Shown here in pieces: positions 49,123 to 59,319 of a stretch of DNA of 64,000 nucleotides. Source of the DNA: JANJWP01 sp964482035 (GTDB lineage: Bacteria; Patescibacteriota; Gracilibacteria; BD1-5; UBA2023); NCBI GenBank assembly GCA_964482035.1, contig CAYZVC010000001.1:310001-374000 (forward strand). The letters are read 5' to 3'. Under the pieces are notes generated by a model. It was not told the origin of the DNA, did not search any database, and saw only the letters and a list, made by a program, of their open reading frames with translations. Made by a program: the position numbers and the translations under genes. Within the stretch, counting starts at the first letter, position 1. Every line of letters starts with the position of its first letter.

Positions 49123-49560
49123 ATGCAGCGCACGCTCATCCTCCTCAAGCCCGACGCAGTCCAGAAGTCCGTTGCCGGCGACATCCTCGCCCGTTTCGAA
49201 CGCAAGGGTCTCAAGATCGTAGGTCTCAAGATGCTCCAGATGGACCAGGCCCTCTGTGACGACCACTACAGCGAACACGTTACCAAGGGCTTCTACAAGT
49301 TCATGTCCGCGTTCATGATGTCCGGTCCGATCGTAGCCGCGGCTATCGAGGGACACGACGCCATCAAGGTCGTTCGCACCATGTGCGGAGCCACCAATCC
49401 GGCCGACGCCCTTCCGGGAACCATCCGCGGCGACTACGCTAAGAACATCGACAACAACATCATCCACTCTTCGGACTCCGAAGAATCGGCTGCCAAGGAA
49501 GTCGCACGCTTCTTCAAGGAAGGCGAACTTTTCGATTACGCTCGCACCCTCGTAGACTAA
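49123..49560 (+). CDS. ndk: Nucleoside diphosphate kinase
   Basis: Balances NTP pools by phosphate transfer through a histidine. 145 residues, normal length. QRTLILLKPDAVQKS at the start, MSGPIVAAAIEG, GATNPADALPGTIRGD, and the active-site NIIHSSDSEESA with the catalytic His. No UGA codon. Stop UAA. Preceded by the best consensus promoter in the window, consistent with high expression. Confidence 0.97.
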   Translation: MQRTLILLKPDAVQKSVAGDILARFERKGLKIVGLKMLQMDQALCDDHYSEHVTKGFYKFMSAFMMSGPIVAAAIEGHDAIKVVRTMCGATNPADALPGTIRGDYAKNIDNNIIHSSDSEESAAKEVARFFKEGELFDYARTLVD

Positions 49561-49680
49561 TTCGCATCCCTTTCGATGCTTTCGCGCATCGTGGGCCGAG
49601 TTCCCGACCTTTTGAGAAAACCTTATCCCACCTTAGGTTTTCGAGAAAGTGTCGGGAACTCTGACGTTAATAACCGAAAC

Positions 49681-50748
49681 ATGAATCCCTTCCCCGGTTC
49701 CGTCACCGATTTCTCCCTCCACCTGTCCGATCGCGAAACCCGCCGCATCGACACTTTTTTGGCGAGCCAATATCCGGAACGTTCGCGCTCCAACATCCAA
49801 CGTCTCATCGACAAGGGGTTCGTGAGGGTCAATGGGGTCGTTATCGACAAGAACCGCAAGGTCTACGCCAAAGACGTGATTTCGGTGGAATGGAAGAGCG
49901 AACCGGGTAAATTCGAGCCCGAAGACATTCCGCTCGACATCGTCTACGAGAACGCCGATTTCGCCATCATCAACAAGGCGCCGTTCCAGAACACCCACCC
50001 GGTCATGGGCGAAGGATGAAATTCGGGCACGCTCGTCAACGCGCTGCTCCACCATTTCAAAGAACTTTCCGTCATTTGATGAGTCGAACGCCCCGGAATC
50101 GTACACCGTTTGGATAAGGATACCTCCGGTCTCATCGTCATCGCCAAGAACGACCAGGCCATGACGGCGCTCCATAAGAACTTCCACGACCGCCGGATTA
50201 AAAAAACCTACCTCGCGCTTTCCGTAGGCGCGCCCAGGGAGAACGAGGGGTATATCGAATCGTACATCGGCCGCGAAGCCGACAGCCGCATCCGCATGAC
50301 GGTGACGAACCCCATCAACCCAAAAATCGCCAAGACCGAGTTCAAGGTTTTGGAAAGGGGATTGGAAGGGAAGTACGGGCTCTTCGAAGTGAACCTGCTC
50401 ACCGGCCGTACTCACCAGATCCGCGTCCACCTTTCGACCATCGGATACCCGATCATCGGCGACAAGGTCTACGGCAACGAAAAGGCCAACCGCGTCGCGG
50501 AGGAATCCCATGCGCTCGAGCGCCAGTGGCTCCACGCCTATTCGATTTCGTTCGCCCTTTTTGGGAAGGCCTACAAGTTCACCGGCGCCCTCAAACCCGA
50601 TCTTCTGGCTTTCGACCCCGAAGGTCTCGCGAAATATTCCAAGAACACCGTGACCATCCACGAGTACGTGCCGGGCGTTCCCAATCCCGCGTACCAAGAT
50701 CCCGTACGCGTTCCCGAGGAATTGGACGAAGACGAAGATTCGGTATAA
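49681..50748 (+). CDS. RluD-family 23S rRNA pseudouridine synthase
   Basis: 355 residues. N-terminal S4 domain (SNIQRLIDKGFVRVNGVVID), then the catalytic core GIVHRLDKDTSGLIVIAK with catalytic Asp, preceded by two adjacent UGA codons (SVIGGVERPG) at the conserved Gly before RPG. A third UGA gives HPVMGEGGNSG. GRTHQIRVHLSTIGYPIIGD is the second RluA motif. An acidic tail of about 45 residues is extra (VPEELDEDEDSV). Stop UAA. The tail codes for the promoter of the next gene. Confidence 0.92.
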
Positions 50749-50749
50749 T
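50722..50749 (+). promoter_or_regulatory. Promoter at the end of the pseudouridine synthase gene
   Basis: TTGGAC at 50722-50727, 16-bp spacer, TATAAT at 50744-50749, only five bases before the ATG of the HD-domain gene. The mRNA would be leaderless or start just inside the gene, in which case ATG 50784 is used. Confidence 0.5.
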
Positions 50750-50753
50750 TGCC

Positions 50754-51923
50754 ATGAATAGACGGACTTCTCATTCCATTCCCATGCTTGGATACACTTT
50801 CTCGCTCGCGTTCCGCGGACTCTCCACGTACCGCTGGAATAATTTCCCCCGCGTGGAACAGGTTACCGCGACCGACAACGTCGCGTTCTCCCTCCACGTT
50901 TCCTATCTGGTGGCACGTCTCTACGAAGCGGAAACCGGCACGAAGGTCGACATCGGTTACCTCTACCGACGGGCTCTGTATTCTTCGTTTTCCACGTTCC
51001 TCCACTCGGACATTTCCAACGAAGTGAAACAGATGGTGAAGGCGAAGAATCCGGAAATCTACCAGAAATTGTCCGACGTGGCGTACGACCGGCTCCTTTC
51101 TTGGGATTTGCCGGATTTCATGGAATCCGACGTTCAGAAGTACCGCCGTCCCGATCCTTCCAAAGCGCTCGAAGAACGCATCTACCAATTTTCGAAGAAC
51201 TGGGTTTCGTACCAGGAGGCGTTCGCGAGCAATTTCGTGTATTTCCGTTCTTTCGAACGCCCGCTCGACGCCATCCGCGAACGCTACCTCCAGAGCGAAT
51301 ACGCCGATCTCCGTCCGCTTTTGAAACTCGACCCCGTCGACCATGGCGAAAGCGAACGCTACCTCATCGCCATCCGCCGTCTCCAGTCGAGCTTCCGGTG
51401 GAACCACATGCGCCGCACGAACCCGGTTTCGGTCATGTCCCACCTGTTCTTCATTTTCTTCATCAGCTACGTTATCGGCAACGTCGAAGGCCTCTCAGAA
51501 GCCGAAACGACCGACATGATGACCACGGCGCTCTACCACGACATTCCGGAGGCCATCACCGGAGACGTCATTACGCCTACCAAGAAATCCGTTCCTGGTT
51601 TCGAAGACCTCCTTTCCGAAATCGAAGAAGAAATGCTCGACGAATACCTCATCGAGCACATCCGCCACCAGCCTTTCGCAGCGGAGCTCAAGAAGCGCAT
51701 GCTTTTCCCTTGGGAATGCGAGCACGGCGATCTCGTCAAACTCGCTGACGTGTTTTCCGCCCTCTTCGAAGCGAAGATCGAAGTCGCGAACAGCGCCGAG
51801 TTCGACCACGTCTACCGAAAGATCCGAAAGGCCTTGCACAAGTTCCCCAACGTTTCGGTAAATTACCTTTTCCGTTTCGGAGTCGATCCGTTCGAGGAGA
51901 ACCTCGAAGAAGTGCTGAAGTAA
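50754..51923 (+). CDS. HD-domain phosphohydrolase, YfbR-like
   Basis: 389 residues. Two YfbR-like HD units are suggested: an N-terminal half (TDNVAFSLHVSYLVARLY) and a C-terminal half with intact metal residues, MSHLFFIFFISY (His), ALYHDIPEAITGDVITPTKK (HD and the E-AxTGD motif) and DLVKLADVFSALFEAKIE (Asp). This is the pattern of 5'-deoxynucleotidases. The N-terminal half keeps the His but its HD pair is not evident, so the protein may be a duplicated, half-degenerate form. No UGA. Start 50754 or 50784. Stop UAA. Confidence 0.82.
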   Translation: MNRRTSHSIPMLGYTFSLAFRGLSTYRWNNFPRVEQVTATDNVAFSLHVSYLVARLYEAETGTKVDIGYLYRRALYSSFSTFLHSDISNEVKQMVKAKNPEIYQKLSDVAYDRLLSWDLPDFMESDVQKYRRPDPSKALEERIYQFSKNWVSYQEAFASNFVYFRSFERPLDAIRERYLQSEYADLRPLLKLDPVDHGESERYLIAIRRLQSSFRWNHMRRTNPVSVMSHLFFIFFISYVIGNVEGLSEAETTDMMTTALYHDIPEAITGDVITPTKKSVPGFEDLLSEIEEEMLDEYLIEHIRHQPFAAELKKRMLFPWECEHGDLVKLADVFSALFEAKIEVANSAEFDHVYRKIRKALHKFPNVSVNYLFRFGVDPFEENLEEVLK

Positions 51924-51937
51924 TTTGCTGGCCTATG

Positions 51938-51972
51938 AAAAAACGCCCGTCCGGTGAGGATTGGGCGTTTTT
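51938..51972. terminator. Bidirectional terminator
   Basis: AAAAAACGCCC and GGGCGTTTTT arms with a 14-base loop between convergent genes. Confidence 0.75.
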
Positions 51973-52016
51973 CGCATTTCGATCCGAAACGGCGGATGCG
52001 TTGCCGATACGGAAGG

Positions 52017-52469
52017 CTAGAATCCGAGGATACGGAGCATTTTTTCCGTAAACCCGAGCTCGCTGTCCTTCGCTTCTTCGGCATATCCGGAGAGGAAGGC
52101 GCGAAGGTTGGAAATTTCGGAACCTTCCGGAATGTCGATGTCGATGGTTTTGATGCCCTTTCTCGAAAGGATGAGACGGAGATAGATGGGATCCTTTCCC
52201 TCGAAGAGGAACGAGAAGGTCTGGATAGTGCCGAAGTCGTAGAATTCGGAACCCACTCCGACACCGTTCTCATTGACGACCACCATGGCCGAATCAGGAG
52301 CGTTGTTTTCGATGAGGAGGAAAACTCCGGCGAATACTACCGCCACCACCGAGAGAGCGTATATGCCTTCGACGAAACCCCAGATGACGAGCGAGGCGAT
52401 GACGATTCCCGCGATGGCGTACCAGCTCGCGCTATGTTCCTTGCGCACGACGACGTTCCATTCGAACAT
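52017..52469 (-). CDS. Small membrane protein with cytoplasmic domain
   Basis: 150 residues. Start chosen at MFEWNVVVRKEHSASWYAIA; two membrane helices follow (IAGIVIASLVIWGFVEGIYA, then LSVVAVVFAGVFLLI). The C-terminal domain is a small alpha/beta fold with YDFGTIQTFSFLFEGKDPIY and KTIDIDIPEGSEIS. No UGA. Stop UAG. It follows the VirB2-like gene by 20 bases on the same strand. Family unknown; may belong to a secretion or pilus-like assembly. Confidence 0.68.
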   Translation of the reverse strand: MFEWNVVVRKEHSASWYAIAGIVIASLVIWGFVEGIYALSVVAVVFAGVFLLIENNAPDSAMVVVNENGVGVGSEFYDFGTIQTFSFLFEGKDPIYLRLILSRKGIKTIDIDIPEGSEISNLRAFLSGYAEEAKDSELGFTEKMLRILGF

Positions 52470-52489
52470 GTTTTTTCGTTTAAGGGACT

Positions 52490-52849
52490 TTAAATGTTCG
52501 TCATGACGATCTTGATGATCGCCCACGAAGATACGGCGAGCACGAAACCGATGAGGGACGCGGTGATGATCTTCTTCGCGGTGTCCTTGTCGCTTTCCAC
52601 GGATCCGAGGGAGAGCTTGAACGCGCCGTAGATGATCATGGTTACCGAAACCGTTCCGGCGAAGCCGAGGAAGAAGTTGGTCGAATTCATGATGACCTTC
52701 GGAATGTCTTCGAAGGTGAAGTTCCCGTTGCGGATTTTGTCTTCGGTAATGCCGTTCCCTCCGATGAATCCGGCGTCGGCGAACGCGGAACGTACCTGCG
52801 AGAGGGTTGCTATCGCGGCGAATGCCGCACGGGTCGCGTATCGGTTCAT
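52490..52849 (-). CDS. VirB2/TrbC-like membrane protein
   Basis: 119 residues. N-terminal signal-like segment ending FADAGFIGG, then two membrane helices (TNFFLGFAGTVSVTMIIYGA and KIITASLIGFVLAVSSWAII) separated by a short polar loop SLGSVESDKDTA. This is the architecture of VirB2/TrbC pilin-like subunits of type IV secretion, widespread in Candidate Phyla Radiation genomes. No UGA. Stop UAA. Minus-strand TATAAT at 52895-52890 precedes it. No other secretion genes are in the window, so the assignment rests on architecture. Confidence 0.65.
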   Translation of the reverse strand: MNRYATRAAFAAIATLSQVRSAFADAGFIGGNGITEDKIRNGNFTFEDIPKVIMNSTNFFLGFAGTVSVTMIIYGAFKLSLGSVESDKDTAKKIITASLIGFVLAVSSWAIIKIVMTNI

Positions 52850-52937
52850 ATGTTGATGTCAGTTAGTCGTATTTCGCCTTAACGGTGGGATTATAGGCTA
52901 CCGGAGCCCTTTCCCGAAATTATTTTTTCTCCCCGCG

Positions 52938-52965
52938 TTGAATTCTCGCGTTTTTCCCTTAGAAT
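52938..52965 (+). promoter_or_regulatory. pheT promoter
   Basis: TTGAAT at 52938-52943, 16-bp spacer, TAGAAT at 52960-52965; leader of about 23 bases. Confidence 0.55.
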
Positions 52966-52994
52966 CGGGATAGTTACGTTTTTACCATACCGTT

Positions 52995-55436
52995 ATGAAA
53001 ATCCCCCTTTCCTGGGTGGGGCTTTTTTCTCCCGTTTCCGAAACTCTTTCGCAATACGGAGCCAAGCCGCTCGCGCACGAATACAGCATCCGCACTGCGG
53101 AAATCGAAGGCATAGACGTCTTTTCTTTCGATTCCAAGATCGTAGTGGGCAAAGTCGTAGAAACTGCCGCACATCCGGACAGCGACCATCTCAACCTCGT
53201 GAAAGTCCAGGTAGGGGAGGGCGATATCCGCAACATCGTTTGCGGCGCGCATAACGTCGTGGGCGCCAAATACGTGGCACTCGCCACCGAAGGCGCGACC
53301 CTCGGTGCCGATTTCGTCATCAAGCGCGCGAAAATCCGCGGACAGGAAAGTAACGGCATGATCTGCTCCCTCGACGAACTCGGACTCCAAGAAGAACGCG
53401 CCGAAGGCATTTTCCGCCTCGAAGAAGCGTACGGGGAAGATTTCCTCGAATCCAGACTCGGCAGCCCGTTCGGCGAACTCCCGCTCGAAATCCCGGGTCT
53501 CGACGGCAAACCTTTCGCCGCCACTTTGAACGACGTCGTATTCGAAATCGACAACAAGTTCATCACCAACCGCCCGGACCTTTTCTCGGTCGAAGGCAAC
53601 GCCCGTGAGTTCTCAGCGCTTTTCAACCTTCCTTTCCAGCGTTACGAAGCGGAACTCCCCAAGGTTTCCAGCCTCGAAGTCAAGATCGAATCCGATCGCG
53701 TACTCGCGTACCGCCTCGTTTCCGTAAAGAACGTTTCGGCAAAGGAATCGCCTTTCGCGATTCGCGTCCTCCTCGGCCGAGCCGACGGGAACCCCAAGCT
53801 CGATTTGGTCGACATGACCAACTACGTCATGACCGAACTCGGCCAACCGATGCACGCGTTCGACGCCGATAAGATCGACGGAACCGTTTCCGTTCGTCTC
53901 GCGAAAGAAGGGGAATCGCTCCTCGCTCTCGACGGCAAAGAATACGCGCTCACCTCCGAAGACCTCGTCATCGCTGACGATAAGAAGGTTCTCGCCATCG
54001 CGGGCGTCATCGGCGGAGCGTACAGCGCCGTCAGCGCCGATACGAAGAACATCCTCGTCGAATCCGCCACTTTCGATCCGACTTCCGTACGCCTCACCGC
54101 CGTACGTACCGGATGCCGCACCGACGCCTCCACCCGCTACGAAAAGTCGCTCGATCCGCTCCTTACCGGCCGCGCCGTTTCCCGCGTTCTCGATTTGTTG
54201 AAGTTCTTCGGCAACGACTTCGCCGTCGAATCCGCGTTCGACTATCTCAATGCCTCCCGCGTGAACGACGTTTCCGTTTCGCTCGAACTCCCGTTCGTAG
54301 CGTCGAAACTCGGTATCGAAATTCCGGAATCCGAGGTTTCCCGCATCATGGATAAGCTCGGTTTCAAACACGAAATCTCCGGTACTAAACTCACCGTTAA
54401 GGTTCCGTCCTGGCGCGCTACGAAGGACGTCTCCATCGCGGAAGACATCGTAGAAGAACTCGGCCGCGTCTACGGATACGACAAGATCGCCGAAAAGGCC
54501 GTTTCTGGCGCTATCGACCTGTCCCCGCGCAACCACGAGATCGAATTCCGCAACAAGGTGCTTTCGCACTTCGCTTCCCTTGGTTTCTCCGAAGCGTACG
54601 CGTATTCGTTCTCGAACGCTGAAAAGGACGCCAACATCGGCTTCTCGGACATGTCCGGAGCCGTCGCCATCCTCAATGCCGTAAGCACCGAATACACCCA
54701 CATGCGACGTTCCCCGGCAGCCCTCCTTTTCCAAGCCGCTTCCGAAAACGCCAAGCATACCCCTTCGTTCTCGTTCTTCGAATACGGAAAGGTCCACTTT
54801 AAAAACGCCGAAAACGATTTCACCGAAAAGCGTTCCCTCGCGGGCGTCTCTTACGGTTCCGTCGTCTTCGCGGGCCGAGATGCCGTGACTTCGTTCCTTT
54901 CCCGTGCGCTTCCGCGTGCGGAGTTCGAGATCTCCCAAGGCGCCGACGCTTCGAAGTTCCCGTTCCTCCATCCGGGCAAGTGTGGAACCGTTTCCATCGA
55001 CGGTAAACCGATCGCCGTATTCGGCGCCGTGCATCCGAAGACCGCAGAGAAATACGGTTTCGTGGAAGTTCCGGTTTCGTATTTCGAAATCGACCCCGAA
55101 GCCGTATTCGCCCTCGTTCGGGAACTCGGTGAACCCGCATTCGCGGAAATCTCCAAGTTCCCGGGAGTTTCCCGAGAACTCAACTTCGTTATGGACGAAC
55201 GCGACAGCGCGGGTGCCGCGGCATCGCTTATCGCTTCCGTGAGCCCGCTGGTTTCCGGAGTGACGGTCATCGACACCTACCGAGACTCCGTCCGCGTCGG
55301 CGAAGGAAAGCGCTCCGTAACGTTCTCGTTCCGCATCGAAGATCCGGAGAAGACCATTACCGATACCGAGGCGTTCGACATCCTGTCCCGTGCAATTGCC
55401 AAAATGGAGGAAGCATGATACGCTTTGAGGCGTTAA
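52995..55436 (+). CDS. pheT: Phenylalanyl-tRNA synthetase beta subunit
   Basis: 813 residues, full length. MKIPLSWV start; tRNA-binding domain VVGKVVETAAHPDSDHLNLV; B3/B4 editing region with NRPDLFSVEGNAREFSAL; B5 domain LGIEIPESEVSRIMDKLGF; catalytic-like core YGYDKI...YAYSFSNAEKD; C-terminal ferredoxin-fold anticodon domain EISKFPGVSRELNFVMDE ending SRAIAKMEEA. UGA at 55416 would be the stop in the standard code; as Gly it adds six residues (GYALRR) to UAA at 55434. That is the only UGA in the gene. The alpha subunit is not adjacent, which is unusual for many bacteria. Confidence 0.96.
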
Positions 55437-56032
55437 CCGCTTCTTTAAGCCGAATGTCCATCCTCCAGAACGAAACCCCAGATACCATGCCGAAGAAAAA
55501 GGAAGAACTCTCCGCGTCCGCGTACATCCGCCAACAGGCGGAATACCGATTCATGCCAGAATCCGCCCTCGCTCTCGGCGTAGCCATTTCCGTGAAGGAA
55601 ATGGTAAACGCCGGCATCGATTACGCGGAGAACTACCCGGTACTCGCGGAAGTCGCGCACCTTTCGGAGGAAGTCCTTTTGGAGAAGCTTTCCGTTCAGG
55701 CGTACTCCGACATGCTCCGTTCCGAAATGCTCGACTACCTCGACGACTACCGCGCGACTGGAAAACGCACCGAGACTCGTGCGGCATTCGACCATTTTCT
55801 CGGTAACGCCGCGAACACTTACCACATGGTACTTCGTAATTCCATGACCCGCGAAAAATATTCGCCGGTACTCGAGAGTCTGCCGTCACTCGCCCGCATC
55901 ATGCGCATCGTGAATACCAAACAGCCGAAAGTCCTCTACGATAAGATTAAGGACGAGTCCGTTTCCCGCGTAAATAATACGGACCTCTCCTGGCAGGCTT
56001 GGCTCTCCGAAGTCTGAACGCACCTTCAGTAA
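55415..56032 (+). CDS. Helical protein of unknown function
   Basis: About 205 residues. ATG 55415 lies 5 bases after GGAGG and overlaps the end of pheT; later starts at 55454 or 55487 are possible because the first 25 residues look poorly conserved in character. Mostly alpha-helical (ALALGVAISVKEMVNAGIDY, LLEKLSVQAYSDMLRSEML). One UGA-Gly lies 4 residues before the UAA (SEVGTHLQ). Coupled to pheT upstream and 12 bases ahead of the relA/spoT gene. No family recognised. Confidence 0.62.
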
Positions 56033-56044
56033 ACCCGAAAACAT

Positions 56045-58285
56045 ATGGACGCCTCCCAATTCATCTCGAAGAACCCGATATACGCGGAGGCCGAAAAGTC
56101 GGTTACGCAAATCGTCGACATCGCGAAGGCGTACATGAAGGGCACCTCTCCGGAAACCGTGGAATACGAAATCCGGAAAGCGTACGCCTATGCCCGTGAC
56201 GCCCACGAAGGACAGACGCGCAAATCCGGCGAACCGTATATCGTCCACCCGGTCGAAGCGGCCAAGTTGCTGACCATACTCAAGCCTGACATCATCACGA
56301 TCCAGAGCTGTTTTTTGCATGACGTTCCGGAAGATACCGAGAAGACCGTAGAGGAAGTCGAAAAGGAATTCGGTCACGACGTCGCGCACATCGTCTCGTG
56401 AATGTCCAAGCTCTCCGCCCTTAAATACCGCGGAGAAGAGCGAACCGTAGGCAGTCTGCGCAAAATGTTCATCGCGATGAGCGAAGACATGCGCGTCATT
56501 CTCGTAAAACTCGCCGACCGTCTACACAATATGACGACGTTGGATTTTCATCCCACGCCCGAAAAGCGCCGCCGCATCGCGCTCGAAACGCTCAACGTCT
56601 ACGCCCCCATCGCCGACCGCCTCGGTATCTTCGACTTCAAGGAAGCTCTTGAGACCGAGTGTTTCCGCATCCTCTATCCTGAGGATTACGCCCGTATTAC
56701 CGGCGAACTCGCCGAATTGAAGATCGAACAGGAAACTTTCGTGGTTAAAGCCAAGGATTCCATCCGTACGCTCCTTCCGGCCAACGTTCCGGTGGTCGAT
56801 ATCTCGTTCCGCGTGAAGTCCCCGTTCAGCATTTACAAGAAGATGCAACGTAAGGGGTACGAGAGCGTACGCGATATCTACGACCTTTTCGCACTCCGCA
56901 TCATTACCGATTCGGTTCCGCATTGCTACGAAATCCTCGGTATCATCCACAGCGCGTGGACTCCGGTACCGAAGCGTTTCAAGGACTACATTGCCCTCCC
57001 GAAGGAAAACGGCTACCAGTCGCTCCATACGACGGTGGTTTGAATGTTCCAGGAGTTCCGCAAACAGCCGACCGAAATCCAGATCCGCACGCTCGACATG
57101 CACCGTCAGGCCGAAATCGGCGTCGCGGCGCACTTCGAATATTCGGAATCGGGCAATTCCCGTATCGCCAAAGACGTCTACTGGGTCACCGAACTCAAAG
57201 AAATCCTCGAAAAGTCCGCCGACGGCGAACTTATGGACGAGATGAAGATCACGCTTTTCGACGACCGCATCTTCGTATTCACGCCGAAAGGAGCGGTAGT
57301 GAACCTCACCCGCGGTTCCACGCCCATCGACTTCGCGTATTCCATCCACTCCGACCTCGGCAACCACCTGATGATCGCCAAGGCGAACGGAAAGGTCGTC
57401 CCGCTCGACTACGAACTCAAAAACGGCGACCGCGTGGAAATCGTCACCGACAAGTCGCGCAAGCCTTCGGTAACGTGGCTCTCGTTCGTAAAGACCACCC
57501 GCGCCAAGGACGTCATCAAGAGTTACATCAACCGCGAACAGCGCGAAGACATCCTCGAAAAGGGCCGCAGCATCCTGAATTCGTACCTTCAGAAGAATTT
57601 CGGGAAGATGCTCGACAAGGACATGTCCATTTTGAAGGTTCTCGACGGAAGGGAACTGGATACCAAGGCGAAGGAAGAAATCCTCGTACAGGTCGGAAAC
57701 CTTTCCCGAAAACCGAGCTCGGTCATCAGGGCCATCCGCGAAGCACACGGAATACCGCATGAAAAGGCCGTGAAGGCGGAAGGTTCTTCGAACCGCTCGA
57801 AAAGCCACGACAAAAAGGAAGAATCGAATGAGCTTCCGCAACTCGTGATCGGCGGCGAAAAGGGAATCCCGCACCGCATTGCCAATTGCTGCCTTCCCAA
57901 GGTCTGAGACCGCGTTGTCGGCTACTCCAGCCGCTTCGGCATCACCATCCACCGCGTCGACTGCGGTTCTTTGAAGAAGGGGACGTTCGACCGTTTCATT
58001 CCGGCTTCCTGGAGCGGCTCCGAATCTTCGGACCTCCGTTTGAAAGTGGAAATGGTTTTTGAGAACAAGATCGGCGTATTGCGCAAACTTACCGACATCT
58101 TTTTCCTGATGCGGATCAATATCCTCGAAATCGGACAGAAGAGCGAAGAAGGCGGAAAAAGCGCCCGTATCACCTTCGACCTGATGACCGAAGAGGAGGA
58201 CTACTACATGTACGAGCGCCTCGTCGAACGCATCCGTTTGGCGATTCCGGAGTTCAAGGAAGCGAAACTTATCGAGATGAGCTAG
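56045..58285 (+). CDS. RelA/SpoT-family (p)ppGpp synthetase/hydrolase
   Basis: Bifunctional Rel, 746 residues. HD hydrolase domain: YIVHPVEAAKLL and FLHDVPEDTEKTVEEV (HDxxED), followed by HIVSGMSKLS with UGA-Gly. Synthetase domain: RVKSPFSIYKKMQRKG, YDLFALRIIT, and NGYQSLHTTVVG (UGA-Gly at conserved position). TGS domain FVFTPKGAVVNLTRGSTPID; zinc-finger-like region HRIANCCLPKVGDRVVGY with UGA-Gly of the CCxPxxGD motif; C-terminal ACT domain ENKIGVLRKLTDIFF. All three UGA fall at conserved glycines. Stop UAG, overlapping the stop of the convergent dedA-like gene. Controls the stringent response. Confidence 0.95.
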
Positions 58286-58893
58286 GCAACCTTTCTTACC
58301 GCCGTCCGTTTCTTATAGCGGACGGCCAAGGTCGCGAGCGTCGCGAATACGACGAGGAGCATGAATATCGACGTCACGTCGCCGGTGATGGACGATATCG
58401 TTTCCCACTGGTCTCCGAAAGCGTATCAGAGTCCCGTGAAAATGACGACGTAGAGAGCCTCTCACGCGACATCGAGCGGAATGAATTTCTTAGGGGAAGT
58501 TTTTGAAAATCCCGCGAGAAGGTTCATGGTCGGCCCGAGTCCCGTAGCAAGGAAACGGCTCGTGAAAATGGCGGATGCGGAGTGTTTGGAAAAGAGTTCT
58601 TCGATTGCCGCGAACCTCGTGGAATCGAGGACTTTTTTCAGTCAGATTTTTTTGAATATCTCCCGTCCGTAACGGAAAGAAATCCCGTATCAGATCATGT
58701 CTCCCGCTACGCATGAAACGAGCGCGTACGCAAGAATTACGTCCAATTCGAAATACCCCTGTGACGCGAAAGCTCCCGCGGCCATGAGCAATGCGGTGGC
58801 CGGTAGCGGAAGTCAGAGCGATGCCGAACCGACCACGGCTACGAGCAGTGCGTACTTCCAGATGAGGAGGTAGGGGAGGAGGTATTCGAGCAT
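58282..58893 (-). CDS. DedA-family membrane protein
   Basis: 203 residues, several membrane helices. Family features: GLPLPATALLMAAGAFASQG, VAGDMIGYGISFRYGREIF (with two conserved Gly from UGA), FTSRFLATGLGPTMNLLAGF (the R-x-x-P-like region; here RFLATGLGP) and the C-terminal basic tail. DedA proteins are linked to undecaprenyl- or phospholipid recycling. Four or more UGA codons; stop UAG, overlapping the rel stop by three bases. First of three leftward genes is upstream: DedA follows a small anchored protein and TatD. Confidence 0.85.
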
Positions 58894-58896
58894 GGG

Positions 58897-59310
58897 CTAT
58901 TTTGGGCTTGGGGTCTTCCAATTCGCCTTTACCGTTTCTCGAACGGCATTCAGGAACTCGTCTCGCTTGGCACCCGTCTTCTTGGCGTATTTTCCAATGG
59001 GGAGGTTCGGGTAGGAGGCGTCTTCGATTTTCAACGCGCTTTTCAGTACGCCGTCTTGGAGCTCGAACACGACGTTCACGTATTTGAACGTCATCCAAGG
59101 CTCGATCTTCATCGGATCCGGAGTATTGGGGACTCCTCCCGGCTTCCCGCTGAACAAATCGGAAATCGGGGGTCTCCGGTCGAACGCGCCTTCGTGTCGT
59201 GCGTCTTTCACGTGGAGTACGAGGTACGTGGAAAAAACCGCCAGAAGGGCGAAAGTAGCCGCTAATGCTAAGATTTCGCCTCTTCCGAGACCTTTGAAAG
59301 GGTTTTTCAT
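58897..59310 (-). CDS. Membrane-anchored protein of unknown function
   Basis: 137 residues. Basic N-terminus, then one membrane helix (ILALAATFALLAVFSTYLVL, about residues 12-33) and an extracytoplasmic domain (PWMTFKYVNVVFELQDGVL, SALKIEDASYPNLPIGKYA). No UGA. Stop UAG. Sits between tatD (10 bases upstream) and dedA (3 bases downstream), clearly co-transcribed. Confidence 0.65.
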   Translation of the reverse strand: MKNPFKGLGRGEILALAATFALLAVFSTYLVLHVKDARHEGAFDRRPPISDLFSGKPGGVPNTPDPMKIEPWMTFKYVNVVFELQDGVLKSALKIEDASYPNLPIGKYAKKTGAKRDEFLNAVRETVKANWKTPSPK

Positions 59311-59319
59311 GCTTTCGGA

